This document shows, one piece after another, positions 11,561-24,171 of a stretch of 64,000 nt of DNA (its first letter is position 1; every line of letters starts with the position of its first letter). Made by a program: the position numbers and the translations under genes. The notes under the pieces were generated by a model that saw only the letters and a list, made by a program, of their open reading frames with translations, did no database searches and was not told the origin of the DNA. The stretch covers positions 251,299,233-251,363,232 of the forward strand of contig NC_085137.1 in the NCBI RefSeq assembly GCF_035046485.1, read 5' to 3'. The DNA comes from Aedes albopictus. Taxonomy: Eukaryota; Arthropoda; Insecta; Diptera; Culicidae.

Positions 11561-12300
11561 AGAGCGATTTTTCGCGGCTCTGTTTCAGAGAGAAACCGGC
11601 CTAAAACCCCAGGCTGCTGGTCTAAGCCAACGGCAGCCTCCGGGGTGTGCACTCACGGCCTCTTTTGGGACCGGATCTCTGGGCGAACGGATGGAGGGGA
11701 AGCTTTCGAAGGCGGGAACCTAACTAGTAACAAGGTACTTATACGGTCAAACAGTTTATTGATCCTTTTGGATGGATTCCAGGTTCTAATCGTGGCAGTG
11801 TGGGCGGTGAACCATGGCGAGGCAAAAACGGCGGTGGCTGGACAGATGGGCATTGGGCACGTGAGTAGTAGCAATAAATAGGTCGTGGGTTTCTGACCCA
11901 CGGGGTGCGATGACTTCGTCCCGAAGAGACCGACCGGGTGGCCGGGCGCTTGGTTACTGGCAGCGTGGGTGGTGTGTAACGGTTGAACCACAACGGCGAT
12001 GGCGGAGTTTCTGACCTATGTGTTGCGTCGACGGCTTCGTCCCGAAGAAGCCGGCCCGGAATGGCCAGACGCTTGGCAGCGGGCGGCGTGGGTGGTGGAC
12101 AACGGCGGGTCGACAGCGGCGGTTACTGGCCAGGTTAGCGGCGTTAATCGCGACCAAGGCCGTGGTTTCTAGCCCACGTGGTGTGCCAACTTTGTTTCGA
12201 GGAAACGCCCAGGCCAGCTCACCTTTGAAGTCCCTCAGGGTCGGCATTGACCAGGGGAAAATTCGAGCAATCCTACACTTACCTGCCAACTGAATTTAGC
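11561..12300 (+). repeat. GC-rich repeat monomers (LINE 5' region-like)
   Basis: 11575-11708 matches 4518-4645 in inverse. After it, imperfect monomers begin with TTTCTGACC or similar at 11889, 12007 and 12165 and share CTTCGTCCCGAAGA; spacing is 118 and 158 bp. A further diverged monomer lies at 13459-13545. Such tandem non-coding monomers are typical of LINE 5' promoter regions, but no attached ORF is visible. Confidence 0.5.
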
Positions 12301-13940
12301 GGAACAAGGGAAAGGCCAAGCAGACTGGTAGGGAAATTAATCTCTCGCTTTTGGAAACCAAAGGGATCGAGTTGATTTTTTATTCTACTATATTGATATC
12401 TGGGTGTGTGGGTTAGTATCTACAAACATCATTTTTATCTTCTTCATTGGGGCCCATTGCGGTGAGGTAGAGGGAGAGGAGACGGTGACATACCTGCCAG
12501 AGCACGTGGTCGGCGTCAACACGATGATAGCCGGAGCGAGCGCCGAGACGGTGGCGCTTCGGGTGAAGGGATGGGTTCGGAACCGATGGTCGACAGCATA
12601 TTTGGTGGCCGACGGCGTCGCGTCGGAGGGCGGCTGGATTGACAGTGGTGCTTCACGAGATGTGCACCGTAATCACAAGGTGAGGCTCGCGTACCGGAGT
12701 AGGGTGGCCCAAGACTTGGTGGTGATCCGTTCCGGAAGATTTGTCCGGCTAACTTCACGTTGGATAGCAATGGATCGGGTGCTAATTCCAAAGAATACGT
12801 TTCGGGTGTGTAATGGCTGACCCGCGAATCTGGTTTAGGAGGTCTCCGACCTCTGGAGCACTTGCCAGTCCGAAAATAGTCCGAACGCTGGAGCACTTGT
12901 CACCTCGAAAATCGCACAAACTTCGTCGCGTGGCCCGTCTTGGAGATCACCATCGCAATACCTCCTCAAGCACTTCTCTCGAACTTCTCGTTCGCTTGCT
13001 ATCCCGAAAACGACTGCCCTTGATTCCACCTTCCCGTTTTGCTCCTCAAATCCTCTCTCCAGAAAACCTTCTCCTCCTCCTTCTTCTAACCCCCCCCCCC
13101 CCCCTTCCGTTGATCCTTATTTCTTTATCATTCTTCATCCCGGATTTAGTGTTTATACATATTAATTTTGTTCCCTTTTCTAACCTTTTTGATAATCAGT
13201 CGGGGGACATACATTGGGAATTCATAGCAAATTTGAATTCAATTTTATATTGGAGCAGGGGTTCCCAAATTATTTTTTTTTTCACTAACAATACTAACAA
13301 CTATTATAACAATTTTTAATTTTACTAACATTTATCCTTACAGCGTTTTTTGTATTATTTTTACCAAAGACAAAACTACTAACAAATACAATAACGAAAA
13401 AAACATTTGCTTAGTTTCCCGTTGTTGCCGTTATTGCCGGAAACACAACCAATAGGCAGATTTCTGACCCAAACGGGATGGGGGTTACTATGACCCGGAA
13501 AACCCAGCTCTTGTGGCCGGAAGCTTGATTACTCGCGCCGCACCGGTCTGCTTTTACAGGGCAACAACGATCCCTGCGAATGGTAACCGGCGAACAGATA
13601 GCTTGACAGGGCACGTGGAAGCCGTGCTCGTACGGGCCAGATGCTGGAGCCTTACAATGGCTACTTGGAGTGGCACGATAACCAGCAAAATTGGCACTCG
13701 TGGAGAATTGGATCGTGTCTCCATTTCCGCCCACACTCAGTAGGAATTCAGTGGAGATTGCCACCCACCATATTCTGGCACCCATTTTTGCCATTCATAC
13801 GCGATGCGCTTCACGGTCACTTTAGGCGTAGCGCTCCGAATTGACCGTTGGGAATTTACGCTATCTGTACAAATATTTCTCTACTTTCCCGCACTCAAAT
13901 ATGGGTTTCTTCAACACCAATGTTACCCACCGGTAACAAC
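12301..13940. other. unassigned repeat-derived stretch
   Basis: Holds the diverged monomer at 13459-13545 and a C-run near 13090-13103. The ORFs at 12404-12820 and 12813-13319 have no recognisable domain and no consistent neighbour. No gene supported. Confidence 0.35.
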
Positions 13941-14636
13941 CTAAATGGCGTGGAGGGCGTATGCATGGGAGACCACGGCAACGGAACGACTACACCATTG
14001 CAGCAGCAGAGGACGGAAATGAGCCAACTCCCGTACTGAGGGATGTTAATGATGCCGATCACCAGCTCAAAACTAACAAAGAAGCTGGTAAGGATGGTAT
14101 CACTGCTGCAGTTCGTGGGAATTTATCAATCCGGCTTCATCGACGGCAGGTCGACAATGGACCAGACCATACGGAAAATTCTCCAAAAATACGAATACCA
14201 GGTCCCAACACATCACTTGTTCATCGACTTCAAAGCGGCATATGACAGCCAGAGCTGTAGAAAACCATGGATGGAAGCAGCTTTCCTGGGTAGCTGACGG
14301 TATGCCAAACTGCGTAAGGATTTCGGATGAAGTATCCTCTCATGCCTACTCTTCAACATCGCTCTGGAAGGTGTAATGCGACGAGCCGGATAACAAAACT
14401 CGGTCAATTGTGTGCTTTGCGGACGACATGGACGTATTCGTCAGAACATTTGGAACGGTGGCAGAACTGTACACCCGCCTGAAACGCGAAGCAGCAATGG
14501 TCGAACTGTTGATGAATACTGGCAGGCAGAACCGAACACGACAGGGTCTGTCTAGGTTGTAATGTGACGGGGACAGAGGTACCTTCAAAATGGTGGATTA
14601 ATTCGACTACCTCGATCCTTACTGATGGCTGACATG
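13940..14636 (+). pseudogene. RTE-like LINE reverse transcriptase fragment
   Basis: Frames give QSGFIDGRSTMDQTI near 14125-14170, YQVPTHHLFIDFKAAYD near 14198-14245 (first catalytic D in FIDFKAAYD), LLFNIALEGVMRRAG near 14349-14390, then VLCGRH in place of the FADD box near 14410-14430 because of a frameshift. Same family as the minus-strand copy at 18989-21260. Endonuclease missing. Confidence 0.65.
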
Positions 14637-15300
14637 AATGCTAGCCGTGAAATACGAAGGCGCATCATCAGTGGAAGTGTGTAGGGATGAATTTGGCTGG
14701 AATGCCGTTTCATCTGCTCTGCTTGCTATCATCCACATCATCTTAGAGCGACAGAAACGACTAGTTCAGACGCTGTACAAGAAATGGTCCAAGGTTTCAG
14801 AGTCGGCTACGCACGTAAGTCATAATGGTACCATGCGGTCGAAATCGACCCTTACAGCAATTAAGCTATCGCGGAGAGGACATCCAGGTAGCGTTGTTGT
14901 CGTGGAGTCGGTCTTCTAGGTCGGATCCAATCACGCAGTTGGAAAGGGATCCCCGGTAAGGACCACTGTCAGCAACTCCATCTGGTGCTTAGCTGATGGT
15001 GCCTAAGTCTTTAGCAGACTATATCGCGTTTCACGCAAGGATGAGTTCTTGATGCTTACGGAACAGATGGTCATGTCTGCTTTCTAAGGACAGATGGAAA
15101 AGCAAGTGATAAGGATCACTCGGGAACTGGTTAATCGTCAGCATGCAGCCTTGGGAGTCCACCAGCGTGTCATCGATGTTCGTTGATGCAGGCTACGCAT
15201 CTAACTTTGAGAGTGTGATATGTCCAAGCCTCTCCCTGAAGCATTGCCTTCTTGGTGGTTGGTCAGAAGGAAAAAAAGACGACTAAAGCGACCTCTTCTG
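14637..15300 (+). pseudogene. R1-like LINE 3' end fragment (empty-site copy)
   Basis: Homologous to about 510-1240: CRDEFGWNAVSSA at 14676-14715, then the same non-coding tail. It lacks the palindrome found at 701-783 and so shows the empty site. Decayed, no ORF. Confidence 0.65.
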
Positions 15301-16600
15301 TGAAACAGCGTTCTGGGGTTTGGCTTTCTGGCAAATAATCTACATTAACTGGTCGAGAGTAGCGAATCTCAAAAACAAAAAGCAGTGCCAAAAGTGCATT
15401 GATTACTGCAGTAATTCATCATATTGATCGCGGTCCCCTAATCTGAAGCCAGGCCCATAAACCATGCGACTCAACCAGCCCTCGAATGAAAAACATAAGA
15501 TTAATACTGAAGTGGGAGGAGTAGTAAAACTTTTACGTCGAAGTAAAAACTTTTCCGTGCTACTGATTAAAATTTTCATAAATTTTTCACTGTTTTTATC
15601 CTTTTCCCGCAGCTTGTTTCCAGCCGGTTGGAATGGTCCGAGGTTCCGAACCGGGACCGGATACCGAACAGGACGAATAAACAAACATAATGTCGTGAGA
15701 TGTTGTTTTTTTCTGTTGGCTCCACGACGGTGGACGCGGTGGCGGCGGCGGTGGCAGATTTCTCCTGTGGTCCATTTTTATCCCGCAAACGGAGGACGAA
15801 GAACGAGTACCGGAAAGTCTCTTTTTGCCTGGCTGATTTCGGTTGACATGGCTTTCGCACGGGGGCGGGACCGTGAGCTGCCCTGGAAGGAAGGTTCGTC
15901 TTTTTTCGCCTCTAGTTGATGGTGTTGGGCCGTTAGGTGTTTTTTTTTTTTGACTCTACTCCGGACGGTTGGTCGTTCCGCTTTCGGTGGTGATAAAAAT
16001 TATTGTGTTTCATGTAAGCGGAAACTTTTGGCCCCACGTTGATGAAAAAGCTACCTGGGCAGAAAAAAAGAGAGATGTGTTGTTCGGGCCGAGCGACAAA
16101 AAGTCATGCTGTAAAATGAATGACTTTTAGAACTAGTGCCATTTTTTGTCGGTTCTTGTTGAGCGAAAGTTGTCACGATATTTGTCTTTTTTATTGGAAT
16201 TGGGCAAACTGTGAAATACCTCGGTGAAGCGCTTTTTTGGCAATCAAATTTCAAAGTGACCTAGTGAGTTTGGTTGACAATGTGTAATTTACACTTAACC
16301 CAAAACATGATTGCGCCACGTGAGCCTGCACAAATTACAACGATGGACGATGATGTGCTATAACAGTTTGGATGTACGGTGCCAATTCTAATTTCGGACA
16401 CATTCATGTCTGCGAATGGCATCCACTAATGGCTTTACATATTTGATGGTAGATTTGGATTGTTATCACTCTCTCAAGCTAAAATAGTGAGATTTAGAGT
16501 ATGCAGAACAGAAGTGGTTTTATGATTCCCCCCTTTGGGGACGGATGGATCACATAAGCCAAGCCGAGAAAACTGACCATTACAAACTTGTTCTACATCA
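15301..16600. other. unassigned stretch
   Basis: No recognisable domain in either strand. The ORF at 15464-15919 and its antisense ORF overlap completely and share no conserved feature. No repeat family recognised. Confidence 0.4.
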
Positions 16601-16689
16601 GCGAGGTTGCATCCAGAAAGACTAAAATACCGTTTCCAAAGGGTTCAAAGACTTCACATACCAGAAGGAAATACGCATGCCATGTTTAT

Positions 16690-17400
16690 TAGTACGAAAG
16701 CGACAAAAAAAACCTACAGTAGGAACGATACAGAGTCATTCATCGATGTGATCTTCGGGAGCCCGGGTTTAAACCCTAGCTCAGACTGGAGGTCCACGAT
16801 GGGTATACACACAGCGACCACCTGTCGATTCGATACAGGGTGGAACACGGAGGAAGTCGGGTACAGCCATAGGTAATCGACCGTCATCGAGGATGGCTGA
16901 CCTCGCGCTTCAATAAGCCGGCATTTGCGGAGCGATTGCTAATGGAGGGTAACACGAACACCGACGATCAATCCAGCGATGATATAGTCGGAATCCTAAT
17001 CCATGCATATGACGCCGTAATGCCAAGGCGATCCCTACCCAGAAATTGACGCAAACCGGTATGCTGGTGGGTTCCAAAAATCGCAGAAATCCGCGCATCA
17101 TGACACAAGACCAGGGGTCCCGGCCAAACTTGCCAATGCCAATTCTATGCAGATGTGCCTGAACAGAGGCGAATTTCCGGAGAAGTGGAAAAAACAAAGA
17201 CTGGTTCTACTGCGGTATCCACAGGCTCATACCGAGGGTATTTAAATGAACGAGCAGGCCCCATGACGAGGTGATCTTTCACTTGACACAACTTCTGTCG
17301 GGCCATGAGTGCTTTAGATGGTGTTTACACAGATTCGGAAATGCAGGCTCCTCTGCATGTCCGGAGTGCGCGAACAGCGTGAAGACCGCCTTAATTGCCA
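16690..17400 (+). pseudogene. R1-like LINE fragment with internal deletion
   Basis: SFIDVIFGSPGL (16738-16773) is the end of the APE endonuclease; CLNRGEFPEKWKKQRLVLLR (17157-17216) is the start of RT; then the sequence jumps near 17235 to FHLTQLLSGHECF and LHRFGNAGSSACPEC (17275-17370), the C-terminal zinc-like region. About a whole RT core is missing between them. Confidence 0.6.
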
Positions 17401-17439
17401 ACAGTTCGTGGAGCAAAGGTCGAGTGTGCAAAAAATATA

Positions 17440-17990
17440 CTTACCTTACCGATCAGGCTAAGGCCTGGGTGGCCTCTGCTGTACATAGTAGCCGTCTCCA
17501 TTCCACTCGGTCCATGGCTGTTTGTCTACAGTTACGCACTCTGCATAGGGCACGCAGATCGTCCTCCAGTTGGTCGACCCACCTAGCACGCTGCGCACCA
17601 CGTCTTCTTGTACCGGTCGGATGATTCTCGAGAACCATTGTAGTAGGATTGCTATCCGACATCCTGATGACGTGACCCGTTCACCGTAGCATCCCGATTT
17701 TCGCGGTATGGACGATGGTTAGTTCTCTCAGAAGATGATGCAGCTCGTGGTTCATTTACCTTCTCCAAGACCCGTATTTCATCTGCACTCCGCCGTAGAT
17801 GGTACGCAACACCTTCCATTTGAAAGCTCCAAGGGCGCGTTGGTCCTCTACACGTAAGGTCCATGTTTCGTGCCCATAGAGGACAACCGGTCTAATCACC
17901 GTTTTGGAGATAGTTGACTTCGTGCTAAGTCGAACTTTTTTCGATCGTAGAGTTCTGCGGAGTCCAAAGTAACCACGATTTGCTGAACGG
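17440..17990 (-). pseudogene. RTE-like LINE C-terminal fragment
   Basis: On the minus strand: a block resembling the MGTKHGPYV position of the family's YGHETW motif (about 17850-17880), then PTGTRRRGAQRARWVDQLEDDLRALCR (17535-17620, in order from right to left). The same C-terminus occurs at 62230-62400 (TRRRGAQRAR). Frames are broken. Confidence 0.6.
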
Positions 17991-18985
17991 GCTCGTTTAG
18001 AAGTTAACCATCAATGTTAACTTCCTTTCTCGATCAGCCTAGATAGCTGTGTAGTGTCGGTAGCGGTTGTTTCAATTGGCTTAGAATAACACTACGGACC
18101 ACCTGTTCCGGGGGTAAAACCAGGTAACCCCAATCCAAGGTGTCAGGCGACCCGTGCTGATGGATGAATGGTTGAGGGGGTTTAAAATATGATCGATCTT
18201 TAACGGGGCCCGTAACGTAGGTAGATCGCCTTTATGTGTTGCGTTACGGTTCAAGATCTACCAAACCGAACCCTAGTGACATCCGGTTTGTCAAGTTGGG
18301 GTAATGTGTTTTGGATTCATGGTACAAAGTCCTTGTTACTGGTGACAGTTTCTAAAATTGCATTTATTTTGCCTTACTGATAGTTAAAGAATCGGACTTT
18401 GCTCACCTGAGACTACACTACTGCTTTCTTGTTCTCGGCATAATGTGGCTGGCTCAAGGAAGCTTTTCCCCATCCTATTCATTAAGACCACAAAGGTCAG
18501 ATGAAGTAAACAAATAAATACAAATACACTTGACGTTAAGAAAACAAACATGCTTTACGTATCTAACTGCGTACTAGCCTATCAAGGACTGTTAAGTTCT
18601 GGTAATTCAAGGACTCACGTGCGTTCTTATTGTAGAACACATTCTCTAATTTGACAGAGTTTTGCAACTAGCCTAAGGTCCCGGGTTTTTCTTTGTTTAC
18701 CTGGGACTAAACCAGAAGCAAGACATGGATGGGGCTAGAGTTCCGATGCATGGATAAATATCAGTACCACCGTTTTGTTTTTCTCAGAATTCAAATAGAT
18801 TGTGTTTGATTAGGGGCGATCTTTCACTGGGATTTAAATCTCTATGATAACGGGACCTTTTCATCACAATCGGTTTCTTGCACCTCTGGGATAACAAAAC
18901 AGGAACTGTACAGAAATCGATGCTTCATTGCCTCTCAATGACAATGGAGCAGTACGACATGCACTAAATACTAAGGATACGGGTA
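17991..18985. other. unassigned stretch
   Basis: No domain, RNA gene or repeat recognised on either strand. Confidence 0.4.
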
Positions 18986-18988
18986 ATG

Positions 18989-21260
18989 TCACAAAAGATC
19001 TAAATGCTGGTCGCAGTGGCTCACCCGAACAGAAAAAAAAGCACGATTTCCTGCCACAAAGCGCCTCTGAATTTCTCTGCTGGTGTCGTTGTCGGCGGTC
19101 ACCAGTGAGCCCACGAATTCTTCAACAACCTCGATTTCATCACCGTCGATATAAATTCGGGGTGGCGGGCGCGGTGATTCCTCCCTGGAGCCCTTTGCCA
19201 TCATGTACTTTGTCTTCGACACATTAATGACTAATCCTATTCGCCTGGCTTCACTCTTTAATCGGATGTACGTTTTCGCCATCGTCTCAAATTTACGAGC
19301 AATAATATCAATATCATCAGCGAAACCGAGCAGCTGAACGGACTTCGTGAAAATCGTTCCACTCGTGTTTATCGCCGTTCTCCTAGTTACACTCTCTAAA
19401 GCAATATTGAACAGCTAGCACGAAAGACCATCACCTTGCCGTAATCCTCACTCGATCCATTGTCGTCTTGATCAATCGTATCAGTTTATCCGGCAATCCA
19501 TATTCGCAATCTGCCATAGCTGTTCTCGATCGATTGTATCATACGCCGATTTGAAATCGATGAACAAGTGATGTGTGGGAACGTTGTATTCGCGGCATTT
19601 CTGCAACATCTGGTGGATGGCTATTGAGGTGCTCATCGTAATGCTGCCGCCACCTCTCGACCACTTCACACTAGCCCGTGAAAATATTCCCGTGATCTCG
19701 GTACATGTCGGCTTGTGGCACAAACCCTCGGCGCGAACAGCTTCTCGTAGAACTTCCGTGTGCGCCTAGCGCGGTACAGCTCTTCTATCGCTTAGCGATC
19801 TCGTTCTCCTGCTGGCGCTTCTTCATCCGGAATACTGAGTTCTGCCTGTTCCACGCCTGTCCATAACGTGCCTCATTCGCTCTCGTACGGTTTTGCAGCA
19901 TTCTCGCCCATGCTGAATTCTTCTCGTTTTTTAACTGTTCACATTCGCCGTCGTACCAGTCGTTTCTGTGATTCGGAGTCGCGAAGCCTAGTGCTGAAGC
20001 CGAGGTACTACCTTTACTGTATGGCGGATCGGATGTCCCTCCAGCCATCTTCAAATGTAGCTGCGCCAAGCTGCTCTTCCGTTGGTAGGGCCACTGCTAG
20101 CTGTTGCGCGTAGTCTTGAGCTACTTCTACGTTACGCAGCTGCTCGATGTTGAGCCGCGGCGTTCGACTTCGACGCGTGGTAATAACCGTCGAAAGTTTT
20201 GAGCGCATGCATTCAGCTACTAAGTAGTGATCCGAATCTATATTCGTACTGCGGTATGTGCGGACGTTGGTTATATCCGAGAAGAATTTACCGTCGATTA
20301 AAACGTGGTCGATTTGATTTTCTGTTTGTTGGTCGGGTGCTCTCCAGGTGGCTTTGTGGATATCTTTGCGGGGAAAAAAGCTGCTTCGGACTACCATACC
20401 ACGGGAGGCTGCAAAGTTTACACATCGCTGGCCGTTATCATTCGATATGGCGTGCAGACTGTTTCAACCGATTACCGGTCTGTACATTTCCTTCATTCCT
20501 ACCTGCACGTTCGTGTCGCCGACAACGATTTTCACTTAACGCGGCGAGCAACCATCGTATGTTTGCTCAAACTGCGCGTAGAACGCTTATTTCTCATTAT
20601 CGGGTCTTCCTTCATGTGGGCAGTGGACGTTCATGATGCTGTAGTTGAAGAAACGGCCCTTAACTCTCAACATGCACATCATTGTGTTGATCAGCTGCCA
20701 CCCAATCACACGTTGTCGCATCTTGCCCAACACTATAAATCCTGTTCTCAGTTCACTGATGGTGCCACACCTTTGGTAGAAGGTAGCCGCTCGATGCTCG
20801 CTTTTCCACACTTTCTGTCCAGTCCAACCAAATTCCTACAACGCCACGATGTCGAAGTTGCGAGGATGTAGTTCGTCGTAGATTATCCTGTCACATCTTG
20901 CGAAATTAAGTGACTCGTAATTCCATGTTCCAAGTTTCCAATCGTTGTCCTTATTTCGTCGCGTGGATCTTTGCCGATTGTATCGAATCGTATTTTCTCC
21001 TATGTTTTTCGCAATAGGGATTTTTACGGGTAGGTTATTGGTCCTACGCCAACACTCCTGTTTCGCCGGAGGGCCACCGTGCCAGTTCTGTTTAACGTAC
21101 CAACCCACACTGGGATTATCATGCTGATGGGGCAACCCCCTTGAATCTGGCTGGGCGTGATGCAGCATCTCTTACTCAGCCGCTGGATGCCTGAACAAAC
21201 GCTGTTTGATCCACACCTCCTTGGTGAACAGACGCTCGGGTCGTACCTCCTCAATCTAGC
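18989..21260 (-). pseudogene. RTE-like LINE, nearly complete but broken
   Basis: Read right to left: leader, then endonuclease starting DWKLGTWNYESL near 20945-20910; RNFDIVAL ends in TAG at about 20843 where the family has CAG before the catalytic E, so one C-to-T change stops the frame. Further blocks are MWKSEHRAATFY (20811 down), GDTNVQVG near 20520, IDHVLIDGKFF (about 20315-20283) and NIDSDHYLV (20250-20222), which keeps the catalytic SDH. The linker SAWARMLQNRTRANEARYGQ follows (about 19930-19860), then RT with NVPTHHLFIDFKSAYDTIDR (19598-19520), LFNIALES (about 19420-19395) and GFADDID (19325-19303). It ends at 18989 after a YxGSLVTADND segment. The RT core between FIDF and LFNIAL is partly deleted. 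Confidence 0.75.
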
Positions 21261-22600
21261 TGAAATCAGAAGGACAACAGCAAGAGATATGCGGAAGAAC
21301 TATCACTCCGGAAAACATTGTTGAAAGGATGAGTACGGGGACGGACAAGTGAGATTCTGTAACATCCACGGTCTCTCAAATCATACTTGAACTACATAGA
21401 AAATGACGGGCCAACTCCCCTCTCAGGAGCTTGAGTTCAACGGGTACTCTATAGTACTAGCCAGGACCCAATCTTTCAGGAGAGAGGAGAACTTAAGGCG
21501 TTAGCTGGTGGAACGCTTACCAATAGATGGTAAATATTCATGTTCGCTCCCCATCCTCGAAGCCATCCCTAACGGGCGTACCGCGAAGGTAAGAGAGAAT
21601 AAGTTTTTTAGTGGATCAATCCCCACATAACCCGAGGACCCACCTCTTGGGTATCTGATCAGCAGATTTTCTCATTCTACATAAAACAAAAAACATACTA
21701 CGAGCAGTAACGACCATTACTTTTGCTTAGGACCCAATAGGTACAGTCGGGACTCCTACAGCACGAAGCCATCCTCCTAACGCCCATACACTAGTTCTGA
21801 ATCACCACTATCTCAAGTCTATGTACCAGCTTGAGTCAAGAAATACACTTCCGTACATTTGCCCGGTATACAGCCAATCTGTGCTGCAAGCCACGTACAT
21901 ATTTGCCATACTTCTTGGAACTCTCCAGATTTACGAGCCGCGTTCCGCAGCACGGGCCTCCTCTCACTCTGACGAGAGGCAAAGTGAATTTTAACTAAGG
22001 GGTATGATTTACCGGGAACATCACCAGAAACAAAACCAATAAGTCTTAATAATGCGAATATTTGCATAACAATACGACAAATGATATTCCCCCTTCTGTG
22101 CGAGTTGAGCCGTCGTCGTCGTCGTCCTTTGCTTTGTGGTTCGATTTGCATTTCACTCATTCTTTTTCCTCGATGGCGCGGCGGAGGTGGCCTTTTCTCG
22201 CGAGCTCGACCCAATCTGCCGGCTGGCTGATGGTTGGTTGGATGGCTGACGCTGAGGGGGAGGGTTGTCTTGAGCTCGGCTGTCGTCCCGTGCTGTAAGA
22301 AGATCCTGATGGGGGTAATAAGGCAGTCGCGACTTTTGTAAATGCACGCAACGCAAAAAGAAAAATTATTATTTCTGAAAAGCCACTTCATTACTGCGCT
22401 GGCTGTTGGGGCATTGTTTTGCGCGGCTGTCGTGCTTGTTCATTCCCGGTGATGAGATGCCACAATAAATGAAATGAGAAAGTTGTCATATCAAACAAAT
22501 GCTCGATGTCAGGCGCAGTTACTCGTTTCGTATAATTGGTTGTCACTTTTGTTTTCTTTCGTAGGTTTTTCTTAGGATACGGATATTTATTTTCAAAGTA
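21261..22600. other. unassigned stretch
   Basis: The minus-strand ORF 21819-22391 (190 aa) has no recognised domain; it runs over a CGT microsatellite (22107-22127) and is probably chance. 21261-21830 may be 5' leader of the minus-strand LINE next to it. Confidence 0.35.
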
Positions 22601-22603
22601 CCG

Positions 22604-22629
22604 TAATCCGGGGTAACATTGATCAGAAT
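22604..22629. repeat. terminal-repeat-like sequence, left
   Basis: CCGTAATCCGGGGTAACATT followed by GATC; its near-complement GATCAATGTTACCCCGTTTT + ACGG lies at 28588-28611. Each is bordered by TA. They could be the two ends of one 6 kb element or two unrelated copies of a common terminal repeat. Confidence 0.5.
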
Positions 22630-22933
22630 TTTCGATCTTTCTTGAATAATTCTCTTAAAGCGAATGTTACATGTTTTATATTTTGACGTAGGACTACGTC
22701 TCTGTTTTCTATACCCGGTGTCATTTCAAAATTTATGAACCCAAGAGCGTTACGTTTGAGTGAAAGATTTTAAACGCTCACTGTATCTTTCCCACTAAAC
22801 GAAATGATAAACAAATCCCGTTATCCGAGAGATGAAACTCCCGCGTTCAATTTGTAATATTCGGTGAACCTAAAAATCATTGATAAATAGTTGAAAAGTT
22901 GTTTTAAAGTCAGACATTGAAATCGCTGAAATC

Positions 22934-22970
22934 TATAAATATGGGTAGCGGACAAATTTTCTCGTTCAGT
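22934..22970 (+). promoter_or_regulatory. core promoter P1 (TATA + initiator)
   Basis: TATAAATA at 22934-22941 and TTCAGT at 22965-22970; the initiator A at 22968 is 34 bp from the first T of the TATA box. No octamer upstream. The sequence differs from P2-P5. Confidence 0.55.
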
Positions 22971-23322
22971 CTACCAACGCTCACTGATTGGTGCACATCG
23001 TGCGGTGGAGCTACGACGCAGGAAGGAATGCGATCATGCGAGAGCTGATTGTCAGTTCCATTTCGACCACCGTCGAGGAGAGAGCAGTTCGCAGTTCGTT
23101 GATTTCGTTGGAACAACCAACAAAGGTGAATGTCACCTCCAGCTGAGCAGCGGCACATCAACCCAGCGACGACGCTCGACTATCGATAGCACCAGGAATC
23201 GCATCCAGGGCAACAAGCGGCGGGCCAGTTTTCGACGGCATCCAGCACTCAGCGCGGAGAATACCGTGCGTGGCATGGTGAATTCATTTCATTTCCTTCC
23301 TAAAATCGTCCATTATTCAAAC

Positions 23323-23338
23323 GGTTCTTTTCAGGACC
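23323..23338 (+). terminator. histone-type 3' stem-loop, copy a
   Basis: GGTTCTTTTCAGGACC: six-pair stem with one G-T wobble and the TTTC tetraloop, followed by ATCGAAAATGATTCC and a purine stretch, as in replication-dependent histone mRNA 3' ends. Confidence 0.7.
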
Positions 23339-23578
23339 ATCGAAAATGATTCCTAGAGAGTTAATTAGATAAATTTCCTCCAGTGAAAGTGGAAGCAAAT
23401 AGTGATAAATTGAATGCTTGGTGGTTGTTCAGCTACGGTGAAGCCGGTCATAAATCTCAGCTACGGCAGCAAGCGGCGGGCCTATTCGCGACGGCGTCTA
23501 GCATTCAGCGCAGATAAATCCCACAAGCATTGCGTGGCGGAGTGAAATAATGCAAATTATTTGCCCATCATACGTCCC

Positions 23579-23594
23579 GGTCCTTTTCAGGATT
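23579..23594 (+). terminator. histone-type 3' stem-loop, copy b (decayed)
   Basis: GGTCCTTTTCAGGATT; the last two C residues have become T, leaving weak G-T closing pairs. AAGAGTTA follows at about 23611. Confidence 0.5.
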
Positions 23595-23897
23595 TTCGAA
23601 ACTATTTCCATAAGAGTTATGGTTCGGATAATTTTCCACCATCGATCGAGAAAAGTGTGGTGCAACCAAAAAGTGAAAGATTGAATGCTTCATGGCTCAG
23701 CAACAGTTACGAAGCCGGTCACTAATGATTCCACCTGGAATTTAGCAACGCATTTTCCTATTAAGACCATTTTGAGTGAAACATTGTTTAATTCTAACAT
23801 TTTTCGAATTAATATTTTGGTAACTTCATCCGTTCAAAGAAAATTTACTCATTTCTGGGTTGATTAATGGGAGGAGCTTCATCTGCTAATCTAGGGG

Positions 23898-23932
23898 TAT
23901 AAAAGCTTTGCCCTCTGTTTTCTTTCGTCAGT
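23898..23932 (+). promoter_or_regulatory. core promoter P2
   Basis: TATAAAAG at 23898-23905, initiator TCAGT at 23928-23932, 32 bp to the A. The octamer segment present in P3-P5 is missing, apparently deleted together with the adjoining stretch. The first transcribed bases TTCGTTGGATC are shared with P3 and P4. Confidence 0.65.
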
Positions 23933-24155
23933 TTCGTTGGATCAATCAAGGAGGATGCAGGTGGATGTCACTTCCACAGCTGGCAGCTGCACATCAACTG
24001 CGTCAAATCTCGGCTGTTAGTACCAGGAATCTCATCCACTGAGCACAGCAGCAAGCGGCAGACTAGTTTTCGGAGGCACCTAGCATTGAGCGCGAAGAAA
24101 ACCAACACGCATTGCGTGGCATGGTGAATTCATCAAAATTGTCCATTATTCCAAC

Positions 24156-24171
24156 GGTCCTTTTCAGGACC
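24156..24171 (+). terminator. histone-type 3' stem-loop, copy c (perfect)
   Basis: GGTCCTTTTCAGGACC, perfect six-base-pair stem with TTTC loop, then ACAGAAAG and, 15 bp on, AAAAGAGTTAAG resembling a histone downstream element that pairs with U7 snRNA. 226 bp downstream of the P2 initiator, giving a predicted RNA of about 245 nt. Confidence 0.8.

Noticed and set aside
20199..20871. Plus-strand ORFs of 145 and 188 residues
   Set aside because: Antisense shadows of the minus-strand RTE-like endonuclease.
21819..22391. 190-residue minus-strand ORF
   Set aside because: Runs across a CGT microsatellite, no domain, no conserved neighbour; composition looks like chance.
23005..23349. 114-residue ORF in the histone-tailed array
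   Set aside because: Passes through the stem-loop and is not maintained in the parallel units; does not resemble any histone.
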